This document shows, piece after piece, positions 47,425-59,182 of a stretch of DNA of 64,000 nucleotides; within the stretch, counting starts at the first letter, position 1, and every line of letters starts with the position of its first letter. The position numbers and the translations under genes are program-made. The stretch spans positions 8,939,568 through 9,003,567 of the forward strand of contig NC_057925.1 of the NCBI RefSeq assembly GCF_018873765.1. Direction: 5' to 3'. This stretch comes from Telopea speciosissima (lineage: Eukaryota > Streptophyta > Magnoliopsida > Proteales > Proteaceae). Below the pieces are notes generated by a model. It was given only the letters and a program-made list of their open reading frames with translations. It made no database searches and was not told the origin of the DNA.

Positions 47425-50303
47425 ATGTTGCAAATATCAAACGCCCTGGAAATTTCTCTCTCTCTTCCCTAACATGTGAAGCCCATTATATATATGAATC
47501 ATGTGGCATTTCCTCTCGAGCTCCAAATAACATGACATGGGAGATTCCATCTTACATACGTAGCGGGTAGATCCCTTCCCTTTAAAAAATAATCCCAACT
47601 TATGAAGTACATTTCTCATCATTTCATTAAGAGGAAAAGACCAAATTTCCCTTCACCCCCAGCACATGAAGAATTCCATCCCCGATGGATGTCAGCACCT
47701 TGGGATGGGCATCGAGAATAGTGGAAGAGATATTTTTGACCCCGTATTTTAGGAGAGGATAAATTAAGACCCTAGGATGGTGGGTGAACCGTCCACGAGT
47801 GGCAGAAAATTTTCCCTAGAAATTTATCCTCATTCTTTTTGTGCTAAGGGATAGGCATGCTGCCCATGTGCCTTGGGAAGGAGAGGAGAGAGATTATGAG
47901 AGGATTGTACATTCTAATTTCTAATCAACAATATATACAACCTTTTCCCAAATTACTGAAGAGTTTGACAATTTCTAGTGAAGAGTTTTATAAAAGGGTT
48001 CTAGGCATATCAAGGATGAGAAAATTATCTAAAAAATTTCAAAAAACTAGAGGCTTTATTGAAAAGTTTCTTTATCATATGGTTAAATTGCATCCATTAT
48101 TAACGATAATAAATAAAGTGATTCATTGTCTTTCTTAATCATTTATCTTCAATCATTAGTGAGAAAACTTATACGTTAAGGTTTTTGTTAATTACATTGA
48201 ATCAATATTCATTAGGTGACCTTTAAGAGTGACATATGTTCTATTTTCGTGATCTATTTGCTTAATTAAATGAAAATTAAGAACATTCTTGATTCCATTT
48301 TTGTGGTCATTTTGAAACTAAATGGAAAATTGGAATACAATATTACTGGATTTCTATGAAACTCCATTTTCTTCAAACATAAAATAAGAGAAGTTTCATT
48401 TTGTGACAACACCAAGTCATGTCATCCCATATTTTAGAAGAGAAAAGGTGGTTCCCAATAAAGATCCAAGTTTTGTTTTAAATATGATAAATAAAAACTA
48501 AACCCATAATTATTTTGATTAGTCAAAATATTTATTCCATTAGTATTTTTTTCTTTTTCTTTTTAGAAAAAAAAAATCCACAACTTTGGGTGATCCCGTA
48601 TATCGGGCTGATCCGGATTGGTCTGAGACCGATCCTGTATCCGAAATCCATTCTTAAAACTGTAGCGTGGAGTAGAATCTATAAGCCACACCAATGGTAG
48701 TATAAAATGATATCATTTTCATTGGGCCCATATGATTAATCAGAGAGATACAAAGAATATTAAAGAATCCTATGTGAGAGAGAAATAGTACTTTGATGTC
48801 GTGACTCGTGACGATTCTTTTACCTTATCATCAAGGAAGGTTAAATTTTTTTTATTTAAAAAAAAAAAAAAAAGTAGTAGTCAAAAGTATCAGTCCAAAT
48901 GGAAGGGTTCGAATGATGTAGAATGATATGAGTTGATTATCTTAAATATCTTTTGGTGATCCCCTTGAAGTTGTTGGCCCCAATTTCACCATTTACATTT
49001 TCTTGGGGAAGAAGATTCCATCATCCACATATGTCACTTGAGTACTTCTTTCCATCTTTAATATCATCATTGACTTGAAAATTAAATAGAATTTGATAAA
49101 AGTCAAAGCAACCAACTTGCACATCTTCTGATTGAAATCAACATTTCAATACAACAAGATTCAATAATATAATGGGCTGAGTTAAATCTGGGCCACAATG
49201 GAAGTCCAGGTTGAGAATTATCACCATATCCTGGAATGGGCCCAAGCCCAACCCAAAATATCAGGCAGGTGGAGCTGCTGTTCCTGTCAATATATGCTAT
49301 GTGAATCTTAATACAAGTAAGGATCTTTATGACAGGCATGGTTTGAGGAATCTAATTCTGGCCAAATTGGACCAATTCCGATTAATCCAATTTGAATCAG
49401 CCGATTGGTACTTGATTTCTAAGGTTCTAGTCGATTCACCGAATCCATGGAGGCCGATTTCATTGCTGAATCCTCTTACTTGAACCTTGATGACAGGGGA
49501 ATTGTCCAATTTCAGACTTCATGATTCTGTAGTACTAATCTTGGGAGAACAATATTCTTCTGTTCATGGGGTTGATACCCTTAATTTTACACAGTTAAAT
49601 AGTTAATGCCGATCACGATCACGAGTATGTAAGTTCTATAAATGGGTTTGTCAAGTTGAGGCTGCTTAAAGGATCTGCGACCTTAAGTTAAAGATCACAC
49701 ACACACTATCCCAAATTCCTAATAAATCCACAAGATCGTAACCATAGTTGTTCTAGTGATCAGTAAGGAGTGTTGGTTACTCTGTACTGCTGTCATGGAA
49801 GTTGGATTCTCATTTCATTTTCTGAGGTTCATCAACTGAAATGTTCTGATAAATGGTTATAGTGAATCAGTATGTAATGCAAATCACTTAAACAAGGTCA
49901 TTTTTCAAATGGATTTGGTTAAACACTAGTATGATATACTGAAAATGAAAACTCTGTAGCCACAGATTCTAAACAGACTTAAGAGACACTGCAATTTTAG
50001 GTTGATTTTAGAAGAATGATGGTAACTGTAAATTTTTCTGTCTTCCAATAGTAATATTATTGGTCAAGGAAATGTTTGTATTTTGTTACAAAACAGCGAT
50101 GAACATGCCTTCAATGTATTACTTCTGAAACTTGTTTAGAACTTAAAATTCAGTACAAAGATATATAATGTCAGCCTTGGCTGGTTGCTGCTGGTAGTGC
50201 CTGTGGCTGCGCCATGGCTGGATTTGTACTTTCAACTGAAACTGATCATCTGCCGCCATCCACTGCTGGTTTTATAACGGTAATAAAAATAATATTATAA
50301 AAC
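47425..50303. other. Intergenic, no supported gene
   Basis: AT-rich, with short frames only (47857-48138 plus, 49103-49339 minus, 49211-49483 plus), none with a recognised domain. Confidence 0.4.
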
Positions 50304-50423
50304 ATGGTGAACATGAAGAGAGCAAATGCTGAATATGCAAGAAATGACTCAGAAAGCTCAGGCATTTCTTCCCTAAATAGCTCTCTCGTATCATCAGGCT
50401 CTGGAACTGCATTTGGTTCAATA
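50304..50423 (+). other. Ser/Gly-rich open stretch ending at the assembly gap
   Basis: A 40-codon frame (MVNMKRANAEYARND..., then SSGISSLNSSLVSSGSG) runs into the N gap. I do not recognise it. It might be the start of the ankyrin-gene copy after the gap or an unrelated exon. Confidence 0.2.
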
Positions 50424-50523
50424 NNNNNNNNNNNNNNNNNNNNNNNNNNNNNNNNNNNNNNNNNNNNNNNNNNNNNNNNNNNNNNNNNNNNNNNNNNNNN
50501 NNNNNNNNNNNNNNNNNNNNNNN
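50424..50523. other. Assembly gap (100 N)
   Basis: Exactly 100 N, the conventional size for a gap of unknown length. The order and orientation of 1-50423 relative to 50524-64000 therefore rest on scaffolding evidence not visible here. Confidence 0.99.
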
Positions 50524-50826
50524 AGATAGAGATAGTGTTCAGCCCTTGTGGTTATAATGGAGAGTGGTATGAGTTCAAGCCACTACAACGTAGCAGCAGC
50601 AGCAGCAGGAGATGTTTATTATCTATCATCAGAAACAGTATCCGAAGAGAGAAAGGAGAGGCTTAGACGCAATCTCCTATGCCTGACACACGAGGAAAGC
50701 AATTGCCTGCACATAGCAGCGAGGTTTGGACATGAAGAGTTCGTGCGGAGTGTTGTTAGTCTTTGCCCTTCTCTTCTATATCTGCACGAACCGAACTCAT
50801 ATCAAAATACGGTGCATCTTGTAATA
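50524..50826 (+). pseudogene. Inverted copy of the first ankyrin-gene exon
   Basis: The plus frame has MESGMSSSHYNVAAAAAG, VYYLSSETVSEERKERLRR, LLCLTHEESNCLHIAARFGH and LCPSLLYLHEPNSYQNT. It corresponds closely to the exon on the minus strand at 63314-63673 (MESHMS..., SEERKERLRRYLLCLTHE, NCLHRAARFGY). The similarity ends near ACG/GTGCAT at about 50810, an exon-end position. No further exons follow on this strand, so it is an isolated 5' fragment lying tail-to-tail with the 3' end of the minus-strand gene. Confidence 0.65.
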
Positions 50827-50925
50827 AACAAAATGAGAATGACTTTTACTCATTCCTGTTTTTGCTGTTTTTTTTGTTGATTTTTTTTATTGTTTATTTT
50901 TCTATTTTCGTTTAACGATCTCCTT

Positions 50926-50982
50926 GAATCATAAGGCTTTATTCTATTTAAAAAAACAAAAAAAATTCATAAAGGCTTTATT
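50926..50982 (+). mobile_element. Ultra-short LINE-tail insertion
   Basis: GAATCATAAGGCTTTATT (50926-50943) and ATTCATAAAGGCTTTATT (50965-50982) are near-identical repeats around a 21-nt insert CTATTTAAAAAAACAAAAAAA. Confidence 0.45.
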
Positions 50983-51844
50983 GCATGAGTCACGTTTCTC
51001 ATAAGCTTCTCTCTCTTTTGAGTCTGTTTATGTTCTTCTTTCTTAATAGGTGTTTCTTCCCATCTGTTTTTTGGTTCACATCTTTCTTCCTTTTTGTATC
51101 TGTTCTGTTTGTTAGCATTTTTGGGCATGAGCATATGGGTTGAGTCTTTCTTTTTAATTGACATTAATTTTTTCATGGGCTTGGGCTATCTGTGGACATT
51201 ACTTTTGTCACTGTCTTGGGCTTTGAACTTATTTCTAAAACGATAAAGAATGTGTTTCTTTTTAACATGTCTTTACACAGACATGTCAGTATGAAGGAGG
51301 CTACAAACATTTCATTACTTAAAGACATGACCATATGTACCGGAGTATTCTAAAGCACGGAACTGGAATCTTTTTTTTTAGATACTATAAGGTTAAATTT
51401 TCGGATTTTCTCTTTTTGCTTCTTCTTTCTCTCAGTTCTTCACTTAAACGAATTTCTCCATCTCTAGTTTTGGTTTTTAAGTTTCCAAAATCGACCCAGC
51501 CCCAAAGTATCCTAACTAGTGCACATGGACCATATAGAGTCAATAGAGCCTGTTTTATTTTGAGAGACCAGTTCCCACCATCCCAATTACACCATTAAGA
51601 GGGAGCTAAGGTCCTAAAGAGAGTGACTGGTGGCACGACTCAACCCCACCGATTTCTCCTAACCTTCTCGAGTGTGGTGATTGCAGACGACAGATTGTTG
51701 AAATGCTTCTACAACTCACATGTTACAGTAACTAAGAACAACAGTAATAGTCCTCAACAAACAATTTATACTCTTATGACATATATATGATTGCACAACT
51801 CTTGAGAATAACATAATGGTAAGTCAAATTTAAAATAGTCATTC
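50983..51844. other. Spacer between the inverted fragment and the ankyrin gene 3' end
   Basis: No gene. It includes the presumed 3' UTR of the minus-strand ankyrin/PGG gene next to 51845. Confidence 0.4.
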
Positions 51845-52456
51845 TCATGCCATTTGTTCACCAATTATGGGTGTCTTGTTATTTGCCTCCTTAGCAACCG
51901 GAACGGCAGAAGGAGTTACGGCATAGACGGAACATTGCAAAAATGCAAGAAGGAAGGGGAAGCTGGAGCCAATGATGCAAACAAGAATTGCCACCCACGT
52001 AGACTCTACAGATATCACCGCGTAAAAACCAGAAATAAAAGCAATCAAAGCTATGCAGATTGCGGAGAAAACAAATGTTAGACTATAGGCGATCGTTTTT
52101 CGTGTGCAAACTTTCTCAACGATTGTAGAAGTAAGGAGGAGAACCAGCGCCACCCTGGATAAACACAAGGCAATTGCATCAGATATGAAGAAGACTACCA
52201 GTGCAGGCTTGTGTATAAGTGATGGAGAACCCGCATTGGGGCCATCAGCCTTACAACCGCCTGGTATTGTTAATGCTGCCGCAAAAGTTACTGTAACAAG
52301 GATTGCTGCCACCACTGACCCGGTGTTGGCCACTTGTATCATCTCCTTGTCTTCCGCTGATGTGCCAATGCTGTTTGGATCCCAAGTAGGAAAGCACATT
52401 AGGGGGCGAACTCGACCCGACTTGCCTTTTTTCTTCTCAACTCTGTCGTGGGTGGT
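51845..52456 (-). pseudogene. PGG-domain exon (C-terminus)
   Basis: The frame ends at a TAA/TGA-type stop at 51845. It carries the PGG signature FAAALTIPGG and four hydrophobic helices (AAILVTVTFAAAL, LVVFFISDAIALC, AYSLTFVFSAICIALIAF, WVAILVCIIGSSFPFLLAF). This PGG region forms the membrane anchor of ankyrin/ACD6-type proteins. The exon is uninterrupted. It probably starts at 52456 (phase 0 after the GTACAG donor at 52702) or two bases earlier. Confidence 0.85.
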
Positions 52457-52701
52457 CTCTGCATAATACAGGGTAGAATCAACTTAGTCATGTATTATGG
52501 GTTTGTAGGATTGGGTCAGTCTAGTATGAGATAAGTTAAAGGGTTTGATGTAAGGCGCTCCATCAGCTTTGGAGTTTTTGACGTATTACTACGTCACGAG
52601 TTTGAGTCACTAAAAGCTTTCAACAAAGAAGGAAAAAAAAAAATGTATATCTAAAGTACCTAACAAAAAACAATTTCCAAAGTAGTGTTTTTCGAAAGTA
52701 C

Positions 52702-53249
52702 CTGTACAATTAAAGGGGAAGGTCTAGTGTCCAAAACGCACAAATCCAAAGCTGATTGCCCGACGTTGTCCTTGGCTGTTAAGTCCACACGTTTTGTAGA
52801 TAACAACGCTCTTATCATCTCAGTACTACGGGCCATGATTGCTAGATGCAGAGGAGTGTTCCCATCGTGGTTAGGTTCGTTTATAAGGGCCATCATTTCT
52901 GGCATTTTCAATAATTTTCTGAACGTCTTCAAAGTGTTATATTTCACGGCTAGGTGAAGTGCATTGTGGCCATGGAAATCTAAAGACTCAATTGAAGCTG
53001 GGCAGTCATCTAGTATATATAGCCTGAACAGATACAGGACTACCCATGCTGGCAGCAACTAACAAAGGTGAGAGTCCTTCATTGTCACATATGTATGCAG
53101 AAGAAGAATCCAACTTCAGTAGTTGACTTCATTATCTCAATATAATTTGACTGTGTTGCATAGTATAGAGCTGTTTTTCTATATGAATCTCGTTTTCTGA
53201 TGAGTTCTGGAATCGAATTGTGTAGAACTTTTGTGCTCTCTGTGGCAAT
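52702..53249 (-). pseudogene. Ankyrin-repeat exon(s)
   Basis: It contains KTALYYATQSNYIEIM, then (after a frame change near 53112) CDNEGLSPLLVAASMGS, then (after another near 53018) DFHGHNALHLAVKYN, HDGNTPLHLAIMARS and DNVGQSALDLCV, i.e. about four ankyrin repeats. The third frame is open at 52660-53058. Both frame changes lie in ankyrin coding sequence and would truncate the product. Confidence 0.75.
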
Positions 53250-53939
53250 CTCATACAAAACACAAATTCATTCAGCATTAGCCATATAATTATAAATAAG
53301 ATTATTGGCATGGAGACTAGTATATATGCAATGGAACTCAACTTTCACCATGGCTGAGAGAAAAAAAAAAAGTCAGTGATATACATATGCTGTATGTGGC
53401 AACTCTGGGAAGAATACATTAAAGATCAAATGAGAATTATAATGTTTCACTTATCAAGTTTATGCCCAAAACTTGAGATTACAATAAGATTGAGAAAGAA
53501 CAAGAAGCACTAGAAGACTTAACAAGGTTAATTCACACCAATTTCTCTTTTTTTTTTTTTTGTGTGGCTAAATTTCACACATCAACCACTCTACCTCTAA
53601 AAAGGAAGTTATAATTTCTCCCAAAGCTTGGAGAACCTAACCGAAAAGGCACAAGTTACAACTCCGGTTATCCGACTAAATAGGAGCATGAGTAGGATTG
53701 GGTTGGGTTTTGAATTGTCTTTACTTTGGACCATCAGATTAAAGATGGACAAGTGTCACATTTTTAAGAGGGAAATTGAGAGATAAATCGTATCCCACCA
53801 ACCAATCCACCTTCAAACCTATTATCGCCATACTACCTATACCAAGCATATCATCTTCCCCCATACCACCTATCACCGTCATACAACCTATTACCAACAT
53901 CACCATATCGTCTCACATCATACCATTACCATAACCATA
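53250..53939. other. Intron sequence before the copia nest
   Basis: AT-rich intron-like DNA. 53820-53960 is enriched in CATACCA/CCATATC words. No coding signal. Confidence 0.4.
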
Positions 53940-53944
53940 TCATT

Positions 53945-54370
53945 GTTATGGTACTAGGTCTTTCTGCTGCGTATGGTTCTACTTCCAATACACGCATCAT
54001 TTTTCTCAAACTTAGTCTCTAAGAGCTTTCACAAAAACTTGAAGAATCAGTTATTTTTATGCAACGTACTAAGACATTGGCTGAAGAACTCACCGCCACT
54101 GGTACTTCTCTCAAATTGAATGATTTATGTCTTCATATTTTGCGTGCCCCATGCAAGGATTTTAGAGAGATCGTTCTACTCTGCTTGGTTACACCGAACC
54201 GTTGTCCTACTCTGATCTTCATGGTATTCTCCTTAGCAATGAATTTATGAATCAAGCATCTCTTTGCAACATGTCCGTTACTAGCAAGTCTGCATCTTCA
54301 AATTCTCCTACTGTAAACTCTGCTCAGCATGCCTCTTCTCTTGCCCCTGCGTTTTCTCAATCAGGTCGGG
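53945..54370 (+). pseudogene. Copia gag fragment
   Basis: The plus strand carries AAYGSTSNTRI, LKLSL-ELSQKLEESVI and QRTKTLAEELTATGTSLKL (frame 54059-54250), typical of the copia gag (UBN2-like) middle region. It ends in a Ser/Ala-rich segment and SQSGRGG just before the GTGGG target site of the younger element. Confidence 0.6.
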
Positions 54371-54375
54371 GTGGG

Positions 54376-54580
54376 TAAAGAAAACAGAGAACCAGAGAAG
54401 AAGGACACACAGAACGAAACAGAGTTTTGATGGTCTTCTCTTTTTTTGAGAAGAAACCCTTAAGGACTTTCTTATATTTATATTGAAACAATAATGGTAA
54501 CATACAACCCATATGTAAACTGATATTTACAATACATGCCACTCCCCTAAGTTACACCTGACGTGTTCTTTATCTTAACA
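54376..54580 (-). repeat. 3' LTR of the young copia
   Basis: The minus strand is TGTTAAGATAAAGAACACG...TGTTTTCTTTA. The PPT GTTTGAGGGGGGA lies just upstream of it on that strand (54581-54593). Confidence 0.9.
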
Positions 54581-54603
54581 TCCCCCCTCAAACTGTGCTG
54601 TGA

Positions 54604-57600
54604 CTAAAGGCCCAGTTTAGAACAAATACTAGCCAGCTCTTGTCGAGCAAGTGGCTTGGTGCACACATCAGCCAATTGCCTATTGGAAGGGACAAAGTGT
54701 GTGATAAGGGTCCCAAGAGCCACATTCTCACGGGCAAAATGATAGTCAACCTCAATATGTTTCGTGCGGGCATGTAGAACCGGATTGACGGTCATGTGCA
54801 AGGCACTAAGATTGTCACAAAATAACAAAGCCAGCCGAGGTTGCGGGATACCAATATCACGAAGTAGAAACGCTAACCAAGTCAACTCAGCTGTTGTAGA
54901 AGCCATAGATCGATATTCAGCCTCGGTGCTAGAGCGTGCTATGGTTGGTTGTTTCTTGGCACTCCATGATATACAATTGGAGCCGAGAAATGGGCAAAAA
55001 CCTGTGGTTGAGCGCCGGGTTGTAGGACACCCAGCCCAATCAGAATCCGAAAATGCATATAGGTCAAGCGTACTATTACGCACAATGCGAAGCCCCCGGT
55101 CAAGTGTGCCACACACATATCGAAGAATGCGTTTCACCATCCCAAAATGAGCCATAGTGGGAGCATGCATAAATTGACAAACACTGTTGACTGCATACGA
55201 AAGATCTGGGCGGGTCATAGTCAAATACTGTAATGCCCCTACTAAACTTCGATACAAGGTTACATCTGGGAAGGCATCCGATGACCGCATGTCAGGACGA
55301 GAAGTCATGGGAGTAGCAGTGGACTTGATGTCCACCATGTGAGCACCGCGTAAGATATCAGTAGCATACTTAGCCTGTGTCAAGAAGAGCCCCTGTGGCG
55401 TAGACGACACCTCAATTCCAAAGAAATAATGCAAAGGACCCAAATCCTTCATGGCAAACTGAATCCGTAGTGTGTCGATAAAGGATGCTAAAAAGTCTGA
55501 GTCATTCTCCGTAAGGACAATATCATCAACATAGAGTAAAAGGATCAATGTGCGGCCACCACGCCGATAGACAAACATGGAAGAGTCGTATGTACTACAA
55601 ACAAAACCGCACTCAATGAGAAATGTGCTAAATCGATCAAACCACATGCGAGGGGCCTGACGAAGCCCATATAAAGCACGGTCTAATCGACAAACAGCAC
55701 GTGGGTGCTGGTGATCGACGAAACCAGGTGGTTGAGACATGTAGACCGGTGTAGTCAAAAAGCCATGTAAGAAGGCATTTTTAACATCTAATTGCCGAAT
55801 CGACCAATTGAGCACAGTAGCAATAGACAAAACAAGCCGAATAGAACCTGGTTTAATAACCAGGCTGAATGTCTCAATAAAATCTACCCCTTCTTGCTGT
55901 GTAAACCCCTTCGCTACCAAACGGGCTTTAAGCCGTTCTAACGATCCATCAGCCTTGAGTTTGGATTTAAAAATCCATTTACAGCCTACGATGTTCATAT
56001 TAGGTAGACGAGGCACCAAGGTCCAAGTGTTGTTGCGAGCCAAAGCATCCATCTCCTCCAACATAGCAGCCTTCCAACCCGGATGGCAAAGAGCAGCCTT
56101 CACAGAGGATGGCTCGGTTGGAATGTCTGAGATTGTAAGAGCATATTTGGGGTTTGGTTTGCAAACACCAACCCGAGCACGAGTGATCATAGAGTGAGAA
56201 GAGCCAGGTGCTGGACCCGAGAGGCTAGCTGGGGTAGTCACTGCTTCAGTAGTGGGCTCTAGCCCAGCAATAATTGCGCCAGTAGTGTTGTCGGGCCCAG
56301 CAATAGTTGCCTCAGCAGGCAGTCCAGTATTGGATTCGGGCCCAACAATAATGGCCTCAGTATTGGTTTGTGGCCCTTGAGGTTGAATTACAACAGCTGG
56401 ATGCTCTATTTGAGGCTCAGTAATATGAGGAACAGGTGGGCCTGGTGCTGTGAGTGTACCACGAGGCTGTTCGTGGTGAACCATGGTTGAATCAAGCTCT
56501 AAAGGAGTGAACCATGAGTCTGTCCGTGGTGAAGTAGTACATGGAACAGGCTGAGATGAAGGAGCAGCCCATCGTTCAAAGATGCCAACATCACAGGGTG
56601 TGGATGAAGGGTGAGAAAAACCTTGCTGAAATGGGAATAATGATTCATCGAACACAACATGTCGAGAGATGTACACACGACCAGATGGACCAATAGAGCG
56701 GTGTAAGCACTGATACCCTTTATGCTTGTCACTGTACCCCAAAAACACGCAAGGTAAAGAGCGTGGAGCTAACTTGTGAGGCACATAATCCCTTAAGTAT
56801 GGATAACACAAAGACCCAAACACCCTGAGCATAGAGTAATCAGGTTGGTGACCCAACAGTACATGAATTGGGCTATCAAACTGTAACACTGTAGAAGGAA
56901 GTCTGTTGATTAAGAATACAACAGAAGAAAAGGCTTCAACCCAATATCTGTAAGGCATTGAGGCTGTGTACATCATCGCCAGGCCTAGTTCAACTACATG
57001 CCGGTGTTTACGCTCCGTGACACTGTTCTATTCTGGAGTTCCAGGATAAGAAACATGGATAACAATACCACAATTTCTAAGATGAGCTAAGAACTTTGCA
57101 TCTAAAAATTCACCTCCACCGTCACACTGAAAAACCTTGATTTTAGTGTTGAACTGCCTTTCAACCATGGACTGAAAATCCAAAAATGCAGTGTAGAAAT
57201 CTGATTTTTTCTTCAAGGGATAAAACCAAGAAAATCTGGAAAAATCATCTATCAATATCACATAGTATTTAAAGTGTTGTACACTATCAACTGGAGCCTT
57301 GCCCCACAAATCACAGTGTATGCGCTCTAATGGAGCAGTACATCTAGTAAATGAACTGATACAGGGCAACTTTCTACTCTTGCTAATTTGACACCCAGAA
57401 CACAAATGTTTAGAAGGATGGGTAACAGAAATTACACCCTTATTACAAAGAAATTTAGTAATTCGACCCTGAGGATGACCGAGCCTCTGGTGCCAGATAT
57501 CCTCAGTGGTAGCTTGAAATCGAGAAGAAAACAGTGCAAGGGGATGCCAATCCACATGATCCAGTGGTGCATCAAAGGTATAGAGCCCTCCAGTGTTACT

Positions 57601-58923
57601 CCCTGATGCCAAAGTCCTCTTGGTTCGAAGGTCCTTAACCATAAAACCAGACTTATTAAATTCAAAGAAACAAGGATAATCTTGAGTAAGCTGTGAAACA
57701 GATAACATGTTCTTTTTAATAGAGGGAACCAGGAGAACATTCTTGAGAGGTAAAACAGTACTACCAGCTGGTAAAGATCCCTCACCAACATGAGTGATGG
57801 GAAGATGAGTTCCATTCCCAACCATGACTGAATTTGTACCTCTATAAGGAACTAAGGAATGAAGCATACTTGGCGAATGTGTCACATGAGCCGTAGCTCC
57901 TATATCAGGGAACCACGCAGAGTCTTGAGAATTTCCAAGATGCATAGCTGTGAGAGCCTGAGGAACATCATCAGCTTGATAGCTGTTATCAAAATGGCTA
58001 TAACACTTGAGAGCACCGTGACTGAGCTTGTGGCAAATCTGGCATCTGATAACCGATCGAAACGACTAAGCAAAATTTTTGCCGCCCTGCTGAGATGAAG
58101 ATTCAGATCCAGTAGCCTTGTTTTCTTTGTCATTAGAAGATGTCCTGGAGTTTTGAATAAATCCTCGACCACGAGACGAGAAATAACCTCGTTTTCCTTT
58201 GCCTCGATTGGAATTTTTCTCAGATTTGGGGTTCTGTTGCCCAAGAAATGTCATATGAGAAGTAGATGACTCAAGATTGTTGCCACGGTTACGCATTTCA
58301 TGGCTATGAAGGGGAGGAATGAGTTCTTGGTAACTCGACACTGGTGGCTTGAGCATCGTTGTTGCAAAACTTTCATAGGCTGGTCCAAGATTTGTGAGTA
58401 ACAAAAATACTTTGCACTGATCAGGAATAGGCTTTCCAATGGAACTTAACTGATCACAAACACTTTTAAATTCGATCAAGAATGCCGACAGATCTACAGA
58501 ATCCGTCTTCTTCAAGAAATGGAGCTTCGACATGAGCTCAAATTCGCGAGCAGCAGAGGCTTGCGAGAATGCGTCTACAAGAATTTTCCAAAGATCAGAT
58601 GCAGTCTTGACTCCAACTACAAGACCGAGAACCTCCTCAGAGAGGGTTCCAGTTATCCACGCCTTAACCAGACGACCAATGCGAATCCATGACAAGAAGT
58701 CTGGATTCACAAGCACTACTCCACTATCCGGATCTTCTATCTCTCGAATTGGTTGGGGAACCTCTCCATGGATGAATCCAAGCAGATCTTGGCTTTCTAT
58801 TAACGATAGCATCTGAATTTCCCATAGTAAAAAATTGCTCTGTGTGGGCTTGATCATTACAAAATTCGCGACATTGAGAGTGGATGGATAGGGGAACTCC
58901 ATGAGTGAGCTAGAACTCACCAT
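54604..58923 (-). pseudogene. Young copia gag-pol polyprotein (two internal stops)
   Basis: The first ATG after the PBS is at 58923 (MVSSSSLMEFPYPS); the upstream in-frame ATG at 59139 lies in the LTR. One frame runs to 54604, about 1439 codons, with TAG at 58066-58068 (before the CQICHKLSHGALKC zinc knuckle) and TAG at 57028-57030 (after SYPGTPE in integrase). Domains: gag; zinc knuckle; protease with WFPDIGATAHVT (expected D-S/T-G, here D-I-G); GAG-pre-integrase HQRLGHP; integrase HHCC, HCDLWG, FQCDGGGEF; RT with ATVLNWSIRQLDVKNAFLHG and LLLYVDDIVLT; RNase H with SDSDWAGCPTTRRSTTG and SSTEAEYRSMA. It encodes the enzymes of retrotransposition; as it stands it cannot give full-length polyprotein. 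Confidence 0.92.
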
Positions 58924-58960
58924 TAAGCAGATCAGAAGTGAGAAGTCAGCTCTGTAAACT

Positions 58961-58972
58961 GCTCTGATACCA
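58961..58972 (-). other. Primer binding site of the young copia
   Basis: The minus strand TGGTATCAGAGC directly abuts the 5' LTR end TTTCTTTA, complementary to initiator Met tRNA. Confidence 0.88.
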
Positions 58973-59177
58973 TAAAGAAAACAGAGAACCAGAGAAGGAC
59001 ACAGAGAACGAAACAGAGTTTTGATGGTCTTCTCGATCTTTTTTTGAGAAGAAACCCTTAGGACTTTCTTATATTTATATTGAAACAATAATGGTAACAT
59101 ACAACCCATATGTAAACTGATATTTACAATACATGCCACTCCCCTAAGTTACACCTAACGTGTTCTTTATCTTAACA
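58973..59177 (-). repeat. 5' LTR of the young copia
   Basis: Same borders as 54376-54580. Differences include GAAGAAGG versus GAAGG, CTCTTT versus CTCGATCTTT, TTAAGG versus TTAGG, and CCTGACG versus CCTAACG. Confidence 0.9.
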
Positions 59178-59182
59178 GTGGG

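Larger units (their letters stand above)
54371..59182 (-). mobile_element. Young Ty1/copia element, minus strand, TSD GTGGG
   Basis: The element is 54376-59177 (4802 bp) with 5-bp duplications GTGGG at 54371-54375 and 59178-59182. It has two 205-bp LTRs, a PBS directly adjoining the 5' LTR, a PPT, and a single-frame gag-pol in copia order (gag, PR, INT, RT, RNase H). LTRs differ by only a few indels and substitutions, so insertion is recent relative to the host element. It is interrupted by two in-frame TAG codons. The LTR ends are TG...TA instead of TG...CA. Confidence 0.93.

Noticed and set aside
54764..56197. Plus-strand ORFs of about 130 codons
   Set aside because: They are shadows of the copia pol frame on the minus strand.
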